Of a stretch of 44,247 nucleotides of DNA, positions 38,574 through 44,247 are shown piece by piece. Source of the DNA: a bacterium (lineage in GTDB: Bacteria > Vulcanimicrobiota > Xenobia > Xenobiales > JADMJV01); assembly GCA_018780265.1 (NCBI GenBank), contig JADMJV010000113.1:1-44247 (forward strand), in the 5' to 3' direction. Numbering within the stretch: position 1 is the first letter of the stretch; every line of letters starts with the position of its first letter. A program made the position numbers and the translations under genes. The notes under the pieces were generated by a model. That model worked only from the letters and a program-made list of their open reading frames with translations. It did no database searches and had not been told where the DNA came from.

Positions 38574-39311
38574 TTAGCGGGGTTTGTCGCCGTCCTCAGG
38601 GCGAGCGTCGGGGGTCCATTGGCCGGAATTTTCCTGAAAGTGAACCACCTGGGGACCCACGTAAGAGCCCACCGACCAGTAGCGGACGTCGGGGGAAAAG
38701 CTGTGATTCCAACCGTTTTGGACGCTCTCGCACTCGGTCTTGGACTTGCCCTCACTGTCGGTGGTGGTGTGGCAGCGCTGTTCATAGTGGGGCGAAACCG
38801 ATTCGTAGTAACCGACCAACTCTTTCTCGCGGATGTCGAACTCTCGCCATTCCAGGCGCACTCGGTCGCCAGCCGCGTAGCCGGCCAGGCCGATTCCGCC
38901 GGCAGCGGCGCCAACTCCGGCCGCAATTCCGGCCGTGAGCTGGGAGGGAAGTCCGGTGAAGTGCGAGACGAGCAGGCCGATGCCGTAGGCCAGGCCTCCC
39001 CCACCGACGGCGCCCAGGCCAGCGAAAAGAGGGACCGAATAGGCCTGCGCTTTGACATGTTCGGAGGTAACGTCCACGCGCGGCTTACCGTCGGGCTCGT
39101 AAACAGGGGTATCGCGATAGATGCTGCGACCGTGTCCCACCCCGCCGGGGCAATGAGTATAGCCACCCATAAAGCCAAAGGGAGACCAGTAATCGTGGGG
39201 GATCGAGCCAAGGTCACGCGTCTGCAGGGCGGCATTCTCGTAGCTGACATTCTCGTCGACCGGCTTGGGGCGAGGTTCAAAAATCCGTTCTACAAAGCGA
39301 TGGACCTTCAT
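38574..39311 (-). CDS. glycine-zipper protein, paralogue 2
   Basis: 245 residues. The N-terminal soluble part has short motifs (YENAALQTRDLGSIP, GGYTHCPGG). The centre (about 93-150) is a Gly/Ala glycine zipper: PLFAGLGAVGGGGLAYGIGLL and GIAAGVGAAAGGIGLAGYAAG. It is followed by a beta region (DRVRLEWREFDIREKELVGYYESVSP; SFSPDVRYWSVGSYVGPQVVHFQE). These same two strands occur in the upstream neighbour, so the two are paralogues. No signal peptide. Its start overlaps the neighbour's stop (ATGA) and its stop precedes the sulfotransferase by six bases. Confidence 0.75.
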   Translation of the reverse strand: MKVHRFVERIFEPRPKPVDENVSYENAALQTRDLGSIPHDYWSPFGFMGGYTHCPGGVGHGRSIYRDTPVYEPDGKPRVDVTSEHVKAQAYSVPLFAGLGAVGGGGLAYGIGLLVSHFTGLPSQLTAGIAAGVGAAAGGIGLAGYAAGDRVRLEWREFDIREKELVGYYESVSPHYEQRCHTTTDSEGKSKTECESVQNGWNHSFSPDVRYWSVGSYVGPQVVHFQENSGQWTPDARPEDGDKPR

Positions 39312-39883
39312 TTGTAGTGCACCGCCTTAGGAGTCTGATAGGTGCCCAAAACGGTCTCTTTCACTTCGGGCACGAAGCGGTGGAAATATCCGCGGCGGCC
39401 ATCTTTCTCGCCCGGGCCGACATACTCGTGGTATCCAACCAGTTGATGGTCGACAATCTGGTGCGTGCTCCAGACCACTTTGACCTGATCTCCATTGACG
39501 GCAAGAGCGGCTCCTCCCCCAGCCAGGGCAGCCAGGCCCAGACCGCCGGCCAGGGCCCCCACCTTGTCAAAGAGGGCCCAGCCTGTGACCGCGCCTACAG
39601 CCGCGCCGATGCCGGCGGCAATCAATCCATATTTCAGAGGGCTGCGAGGAGTAAGGTCGAGATCGGCCTTGACGGTGCGCAGTTGAGGAGTGCCGTCGGC
39701 GTTCTTGAGGGGCACGTCGCCCCACACGCTTTGCGTGTTTTGGACGCTTTGGGCGTCCGCTTCACCGAGGGTAACAAAGTCTCGCGTGGCAATGGCCGAA
39801 TCGTTCAGCACGTTGGCCGGCTTCCTGCCCAGCAGGGTGCGCTGGATGATGGGTTCGCTGTAGGTTACGTTCTCGACTTTCAC
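39308..39883 (-). CDS. glycine-zipper protein, paralogue 1
   Basis: 191 residues. Soluble N-terminus (TYSEPIIQRTLLGRKPANVL; AIATRDFVTLGE), then a membrane glycine zipper at about 81-127 (PLKYGLIAAGIGAAVGAVTGWALF; GALAGGLGLAALAGGGAALAV), then DQVKVVWSTHQIVDHQLVGYHEYVGP and VPEVKETVLGTYQTPKAVHY, which align with paralogue 2. GTG start with GGGAG nearby and a TAGTAT box six bases from it. First gene of an apparent operon with paralogue 2 and the sulfotransferase. Confidence 0.75.
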   Translation of the reverse strand: MKVENVTYSEPIIQRTLLGRKPANVLNDSAIATRDFVTLGEADAQSVQNTQSVWGDVPLKNADGTPQLRTVKADLDLTPRSPLKYGLIAAGIGAAVGAVTGWALFDKVGALAGGLGLAALAGGGAALAVNGDQVKVVWSTHQIVDHQLVGYHEYVGPGEKDGRRGYFHRFVPEVKETVLGTYQTPKAVHYK

Positions 39884-39956
39884 TCTCCCATACTAGGGAG
39901 GCGCGCTGAAATATTTCTAAAGGGGCCCGGCAGAGGTACGGCGGCGAACCCCACGG

Positions 39957-40844
39957 CTACTGGAGAGGGGCCTCCGTGGGCAGATCGGCTTCCGGATCCA
40001 GGGGCGCCTCAACCGGAGAACTGACTACGGCCACGGGCAACACGCCGGCTGCGTCGTAGAGGGGCGCTTCGGCCGAAGGCTGAGCCACAATAGGCTTCAT
40101 CGTTTCCTTTGGGCGCAAGTATACGGCCACGATATTGGTCAACATACGTCGCGGTCGGGCCACGTATTTACCGTCAAAATAAAGAGCAGTGGAACTGCCG
40201 CCATCTAGATTGAGGGCATCTTTGGCACCCAGTTTCTTCATCATCCATGAGAGGCGCACCAGACGCACCGGCTTGCGCACGCTGACCAGCAGCAACTTGT
40301 TGTTGGCGGTGATGCCTATGGCGCTCCGAGGGGCAATACCCAACAGTCCCGGGTCGCGAAAGCCTTCGCTGCGGGGCGCCATGACGTAGTTGCCAGAGCG
40401 CAACAGGGTGGGGCCGCTGGAGACACCAAAGGCCCACTGGCTCAGGTTGAGCAAGCGACCGGGTTGACCGGCGGTACTCACCAGTTGAGCCTTGTTCTGA
40501 TTGTCAATGCGCAGCGAGTGGCCGACACGACCTTCGCTCAGCAGTTTGCCGCCGGAAATCAGGTTGCAGATGATGGTGGCGGTGGCCGGGTCAAAGAAGG
40601 TGCCGTTGATAGCCGCCACGGGTCGACTCTCGTTGATGAAGCGTCGGAAGCTCTTGTAGCGACCGTTCGAACTTTGCGGCACCAGCGAGATGCGCTTGCA
40701 ATTCAGGTCGACTGTGACCACATAGGTGCGCACCCCGTTGACCACCAATCTCTGATACGATACGGGGCTGTTCTTTGGCATGGGTGCCGCCGCCAGCGGC
40801 ACCGCCAGCAAGGGAAACAAGGCCGACAATAGCAGTTTTTTCAT
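39957..40844 (-). CDS. secreted phosphodiester glycosidase (NAGPA/DUF2233-like)
   Basis: 295 residues with a signal peptide (about 1-20, LLLSALFPLLAVPLAAAP). The NAGPA fold is shown by VAAINGTFFDP, GVSSGPTLL, RSAIGITANNKLLLVSVR and ALNLDGGSSTALYFDG, the last being the Asp-Gly-Gly-Ser active-site segment. The family removes sugars linked through phosphodiester bonds, such as N-acetylglucosamine 1-phosphodiesters, from polymers outside the cytoplasm. The last 50 residues are a Pro/Ala/Glu-rich tail. It stands alone, 73 bases upstream of the glycine-zipper pair. Confidence 0.88.
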   Translation of the reverse strand: MKKLLLSALFPLLAVPLAAAPMPKNSPVSYQRLVVNGVRTYVVTVDLNCKRISLVPQSSNGRYKSFRRFINESRPVAAINGTFFDPATATIICNLISGGKLLSEGRVGHSLRIDNQNKAQLVSTAGQPGRLLNLSQWAFGVSSGPTLLRSGNYVMAPRSEGFRDPGLLGIAPRSAIGITANNKLLLVSVRKPVRLVRLSWMMKKLGAKDALNLDGGSSTALYFDGKYVARPRRMLTNIVAVYLRPKETMKPIVAQPSAEAPLYDAAGVLPVAVVSSPVEAPLDPEADLPTEAPLQ

Positions 40845-40870
40845 GGAAAAAATCCCCCTTGCGTGATGTT

Positions 40871-40881
40871 GAATTTAATTC
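40871..40881. promoter_or_regulatory. GAATT-T-AATTC palindrome before the phosphodiester glycosidase gene
   Basis: The same half-sites as at 16787-16797 before the amidase gene. It lies 26 bases upstream of this ATG, overlapping the expected transcription start, where a bound repressor would block initiation. Only two sites were noticed in the window. Confidence 0.35.
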
Positions 40882-40888
40882 AAATCCA

Positions 40889-40918
40889 AGGATAACATTT
40901 CTGCCTATGGCTTGTAAA
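40889..40918 (-). promoter_or_regulatory. predicted promoter of the phosphodiester glycosidase gene
   Basis: On the minus strand TTTACA (40913-40918) and TATCCT (40889-40894) are 18 bp apart. GGGGGA, eight bases before the ATG, may be the ribosome site. Confidence 0.4.
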
Positions 40919-41054
40919 GGATTTGCTTGGAGGGAGAGGTCCCGTAACGGCGAGAATGAGTGATCGAAGTCAAATTCGCTAGCCTGTGTGTCGAAAGAGA
41001 AGAGAGTGGTCTATTCCCAAGTGCCATCTCCCGTCACGTCCGTGTATCCTGGCT

Positions 41055-42071
41055 TTACCAATGAAGCTCCATCATCGAACAATTGAGGCCACTACCGATT
41101 CCCATCAAGCCCAGGCGATAGCCGGGCTTGATCAGGCCCCGTTCGGTGGCGATGGCCAGCGTGAGAGGAACCGAGGCCGGCCCAACGTTGCCCAGGAAAG
41201 GGTAGGTGACAAAGGATCGTGCCTGATCCAACTGAAAGAGCTCAAAGAGGCTGCGAAAGTGTTTGGCGCCGACCTGATGACCGATAATGAAGTCAACGTT
41301 GGCCGAGGTCCAGCCGAAGAACTTGTGGGCCAATTCCCATGTGCGGCGGGCTAAGGCAAGGCCGGCTTCGAGCAGGGGCCGGCACTGAACCGTCATCTGC
41401 TCGCGGCTGCCCAGGCACAAGCCGCTGTGAGCCGTGTCGGCCAGCGACACGTGACCCACCAGTCGGTGCCCCTTTTTGGCCAAGGACTGATGAGTCAAGA
41501 CCACAGCCACGGCGCCCGAACCGAGCGTAAGCGAGGCAAAGTTGAGCGAGAAGTCGCTGATCTGAGTGTCGGGCTGAAGCAATCGCTGAATGGTAGCCTC
41601 CACCACCTCTCGCGAGGATTCGGCGTCGACCACGAGAGCCGCCTTGATGCGGCCGGCATCGATGAGGTCGGCAAGCAGGGCGATGCCGTTGAGAAATCCC
41701 AGACAGGCGTTGCCCACATCCAGATTGAGACAGTTGGACGACAACCCCAGTCGACCGTGAATCATGCTGGCCATGGACGGCTCGATATAGTCCTTGCACA
41801 CAGAGGTGCTTACGATGGCGCCGATATCACCGATAGCCAGACCAGAGTCGTCGATGGCTTGCTGGGCCACCCGGGCGGCCGCATCGACGAGGGTGGTCCC
41901 CTCCGGCCAGAAGCGTCGCTCATCGACGCCAGCTGCTGCCATAAGCGGTTTGGCCGGGATACCCAGACGGTCAAGAGTGGGCCTGAGGCGCTCCAGGATG
42001 GATTGGCTCGACACGATGCAGGGCGGCAATTCGTAAGCGATTGACTCCAGATAGACGTTGCGATTGAGCAT
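41055..42071 (-). CDS. oleA: OleA-type thiolase (long-chain 3-oxoacid synthase)
   Basis: 338 residues from the ATG at 42071, which has GGGAGGG eight bases upstream; an ATG seven codons earlier lacks one. The thiolase active-site Cys123 lies in DVGNACLGF, His265 in IIGHQVGAKHF and Asn295 in FLGNVGPASVP. Glu97 in KDYIEPS holds the place of the OleA catalytic Glu. The spacings Glu-Cys 26, Cys-His 142 and Cys-Asn 172 are those I recall for Xanthomonas OleA. The C-terminus MGIGSGLNCSMMELHW is also OleA-like. It joins two fatty acyl-CoAs head to head into a 3-oxoacid for olefin hydrocarbons. OleB, OleC and OleD are not in the window, so product and partners are open. Confidence 0.88.
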   Translation of the reverse strand: MLNRNVYLESIAYELPPCIVSSQSILERLRPTLDRLGIPAKPLMAAAGVDERRFWPEGTTLVDAAARVAQQAIDDSGLAIGDIGAIVSTSVCKDYIEPSMASMIHGRLGLSSNCLNLDVGNACLGFLNGIALLADLIDAGRIKAALVVDAESSREVVEATIQRLLQPDTQISDFSLNFASLTLGSGAVAVVLTHQSLAKKGHRLVGHVSLADTAHSGLCLGSREQMTVQCRPLLEAGLALARRTWELAHKFFGWTSANVDFIIGHQVGAKHFRSLFELFQLDQARSFVTYPFLGNVGPASVPLTLAIATERGLIKPGYRLGLMGIGSGLNCSMMELHW

Positions 42072-42116
42072 TTTCAAGCCCTCCCTTTTCATGTTCTAAC
42101 GAACGGGCGGGGCCTA

Positions 42117-43775
42117 TTATTGCAGTTCCAACCAGTGAAACCAGATCGGATGGCGCTGCAGGTAGAATTCAAGAATGTTTCTCAGTTGCTGGGGTTTCTC
42201 TATCAGGGTTGGCGGGATGCGATCAAAATGGACGCGCAGGCGATCTTTCCCCAAGTATTCCAACGCTTCGGCACAGAGAGTTTGAAGTTCGTTGCGAATG
42301 CGGCCGGAGTCGGAAATCTTGACGGCCCGGGACTGATAGTCCTCGCCGCCCAAAAATCGATTCAAGAGAGGTTGAAACGTTGAGCGACTGCCGTCCTTGC
42401 CGTTCATAAAGCGGAGCGTCAAGTGAACTCGCTTATCGGCGGCCGGAGAGGCCAACCGAACGGTGACCCTGTAGGTGTCCTTGGAGAGCTGCTGCACCCC
42501 GGGAATCCCCGAGTAAGGATCTGGACCCATGGCGCCGATCAGAGCCAGAACGTCCCACTGCTTCTCGGCAAAGAAGTCCTCCGCCTTAAGAATCGCTTTA
42601 TTGGTGGGGATGCCAGCTTCCCGAGCATCTTTGAGGCGGTCGGGGTGGTGCAGTTCGTCCTCGATGGGCAGGTCAAACTTCGACGTAAGGATGGCCAGCG
42701 AAACATCCAGATCGAGAACGGGAGCCAGACTGGCCGCTTGCAGAGCTTCGGCGGAGGCGGCGTAGCCGTCGACGATGAAGACATGGCCATCGCGGAAGCC
42801 CACCAGATAGGTGGGTGCGTAGGTGCCCGAATCGGTGAAAGCCGCCAATCCGGTGGGCAGAGTCCAACCGTCTTCCACCAGGTGCACACCCAGTTCGGTC
42901 CAGGTTTGCCAGAGGGTTCGCAAACGTTTGAGGCGACTCTTGCCGCCCAAAGTCCAGACGTGGACGTTTTCAGGCGGGACAGAGTAAGCCTGCTGGATGG
43001 CCTGGAGAACAAGTTTGCGCGGGGTACGAAAGTCTATTAAGAGTGACTGTTCGGCCGCGGTATCGACCACTTTCTTGGGCAACACCAGGGTACCGGTGTA
43101 GCCCTCGTAGGGGCGAGTCACCTGAAGCGGTTGATTGAAAAGGTGAAGCACGGTCATCGGTCCCGTATCTTTGCCCAGGGCAAAGCGAGAGGTATTCTCC
43201 AGCGTGTCGATGGCCGCGCCCCAGACGGTGACGCCCCGGCGTTGTAGATCGTGACGAAAGTTCTCGTGGCCGTAGTTGGGGTCGTTGAGCAGGCGGGCTA
43301 CCCGGTCATCCAGGAAGCGGGCCACCTCGGGTCGAGCGTAAACCCGTCCAAAGCCGAGTTGAGGGTTGGCCCCCATTTCTGGAGTCTCACCGGCCTTGGG
43401 CATCAGCCCCTCGCCCAGGCAAACCATGATAGCATGATTTTCAGGAAGGTGGCGGGTAAGATACCAGAGGCCCTCCGACATTGCGTAGGCCGATATTGCG
43501 TCGGCATCTTTCTTGACCTGGTTGAGAGCGGACTTATCGAGATTCCTGCCGTCGCCGAAGCGGCCAAACAGTTGCGTTCCCAGTGCGGTTACGGCCTGAG
43601 TCATGGCCAGCATACGCTCAAGGTTCCCGTTGACAAAAGACATCTCAGTAGGGCGTGGGGGCGGATTTTTGGTGTATTCTGTCTCGACATCCTCCAGCCA
43701 CAAATGGAAGCGACCCAAGATAGATCGGGTGTCAAAAGCCCACTGGGCCAGGGCGTCGCGGCGGTCTTGATCCAT
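42117..43775 (-). CDS. large cytoplasmic protein of unknown function
   Basis: 552 residues from the ATG at 43775; in-frame codons upstream look non-coding. I do not recognise a family. No signal peptide or membrane segment. A helical N-terminal half (residues about 1-110, e.g. NPPPRPTEMSFVNGNLERMLAMTQAVTALG) is followed by an alpha/beta middle (GHVFIVDGYAASAEALQ, GLMPKAGETPEMG, FDLPIEDELHHP). A Trp-rich C-terminus ends in YLQRHPIWFHWLELQ. The gene lies 46 bases upstream of oleA on the same strand, which could mean co-transcription, and 47 bases downstream of the NRDE gene. Confidence 0.7.
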   Translation of the reverse strand: MDQDRRDALAQWAFDTRSILGRFHLWLEDVETEYTKNPPPRPTEMSFVNGNLERMLAMTQAVTALGTQLFGRFGDGRNLDKSALNQVKKDADAISAYAMSEGLWYLTRHLPENHAIMVCLGEGLMPKAGETPEMGANPQLGFGRVYARPEVARFLDDRVARLLNDPNYGHENFRHDLQRRGVTVWGAAIDTLENTSRFALGKDTGPMTVLHLFNQPLQVTRPYEGYTGTLVLPKKVVDTAAEQSLLIDFRTPRKLVLQAIQQAYSVPPENVHVWTLGGKSRLKRLRTLWQTWTELGVHLVEDGWTLPTGLAAFTDSGTYAPTYLVGFRDGHVFIVDGYAASAEALQAASLAPVLDLDVSLAILTSKFDLPIEDELHHPDRLKDAREAGIPTNKAILKAEDFFAEKQWDVLALIGAMGPDPYSGIPGVQQLSKDTYRVTVRLASPAADKRVHLTLRFMNGKDGSRSTFQPLLNRFLGGEDYQSRAVKISDSGRIRNELQTLCAEALEYLGKDRLRVHFDRIPPTLIEKPQQLRNILEFYLQRHPIWFHWLELQ

Positions 43776-43821
43776 CTGGCCGCGTTCTGGGTGGCGCAGG
43801 GGGGATCCTCTGAAATCGCAT

Positions 43822-44247
43822 CTAATTCGGCCTGAAGCGGTTATCAAGTTCGACCTGAATGCGCCGCCTGTTCAGGGACGGATAGGTCCGCTCTTCGATG
43901 GTAATGAGGTCCGCAATGGTGAGCCATGTAAAAGAGCGGATTCCATAACTGTGGGTGCGGATCGCCAGGTCTTCCAGGTTTTCGCAGTATAGTGCTCGTT
44001 GGGCACGAGGGCAGGACGCGCCCCAGGGAAGGTTGCTCAGAGAGTAGCGGCCGTAGCTCAGGGCCTGGTGAGGTGCATGCGAGGAATAGTAGTCAACCCG
44101 GTCCTGACGACCCAAAAGCAGATTGAAGCCTCCAAACTCTTCCACATTCGGCGGTGCATCCCAGCGACCGGCCAAATAATCGACGACCAGGTGACCCCGA
44201 CTCCGGGAGCCTGGCTTATCGGTGGAAATATTGGTGAGCACCGCCCA
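43822..44247 (-). CDS. NRDE/TANGO2-family protein, 5' partial
   Basis: About 140 residues; the frame is open to the right edge, so the N-terminus is outside the window. The family pattern is clear: LTNISTDKPGSRSRGHLVVDYLAGRW, FGGFNLLLGRQDRVDYYSSH, YGRYSLSNLPWGASCPRAQRAL and, near the end, SYGIRSFTWLTI followed by ITIEERTYP. The conserved NRDE start motif itself lies outside. TANGO2-like proteins occur in bacteria and eukaryotes; a role in haem or lipid trafficking is discussed for the eukaryotic member, but the bacterial role is unclear. Confidence 0.82.
   Translation of the reverse strand, partial: WAVLTNISTDKPGSRSRGHLVVDYLAGRWDAPPNVEEFGGFNLLLGRQDRVDYYSSHAPHQALSYGRYSLSNLPWGASCPRAQRALYCENLEDLAIRTHSYGIRSFTWLTIADLITIEERTYPSLNRRRIQVELDNRFRPN

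Overview
The window is a gene-dense, GC-rich stretch (about 60% by eye) from an uncultured bacterium. Start codons are often GTG or TTG, genes commonly overlap by 1-4 nt, and several convergent genes overlap at their stops. I see no rRNA, tRNA or CRISPR. The gene mix fits a candidate-phylum or deep-branching soil/sediment lineage: the oxygen-dependent haem route with HemE and HemY, two Uma2 nucleases, glycine-zipper proteins, minor pseudopilins and an OleA. I cannot place it with confidence; Vulcanimicrobiota/Eremiobacterota, Armatimonadota or Myxococcota-like bacteria are only guesses.

Layout. 1-1340: a PilZ-like fragment, a small unknown ORF, and a ribbon-helix-helix/MazF toxin-antitoxin pair behind a perfect 22-bp palindrome. 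1450-5912: a secreted unknown protein, a small Cys-containing ORF, a Uma2 nuclease, and a two-gene unit of an HTH/EIIA-like protein and a SulP anion transporter. 5906-10933: a minus-strand block with hemY, hemE, clpP, an L,D-transpeptidase and a half-size DMT transporter. 10966-14036: signal peptidase I, an FAD-dependent reductase, then a decayed zone with an intact AbrB-type antitoxin, a broken PIN toxin and a reverse-transcriptase remnant lying between inverted repeats. 14037-18530: an OPT oligopeptide transporter coupled to a peptidoglycan amidase, a second Uma2, and glycerate kinase.

18524-24851: a five-gene minus-strand operon of a Gfo/Idh/MocA dehydrogenase, a GH114-like glycosidase, dihydrolipoamide dehydrogenase, and E1 alpha and E1 beta of a 2-oxoacid dehydrogenase, with no E2. 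24967-27304: a membrane-hairpin subtilase coupled to a KirBac potassium channel. 27286-31618: a DUF3060-like protein, a glycine-zipper protein, a TerB-like protein, a TPR protein and a gamma-glutamyltransferase without a signal peptide. 31640-32404: a frameshifted c-type cytochrome. 32363-35343: three pseudopilin-like genes, followed by a CBS-domain protein on the other strand.

36369-44247: a minus-strand run with a Dus enzyme, a sulfotransferase fused to a carrier-like domain that lacks its serine, two paralogous glycine-zipper proteins, a phosphodiester glycosidase, an OleA-type thiolase, a large unknown protein and the 3' part of an NRDE/TANGO2 gene.

The strongest candidates for something new are: the EIIA-like regulator that lost its phospho-histidine beside SulP; the subtilase/KirBac pair; and the glycine-zipper pair with the carrier-dead sulfotransferase, near an OleA that keeps all its catalytic residues.
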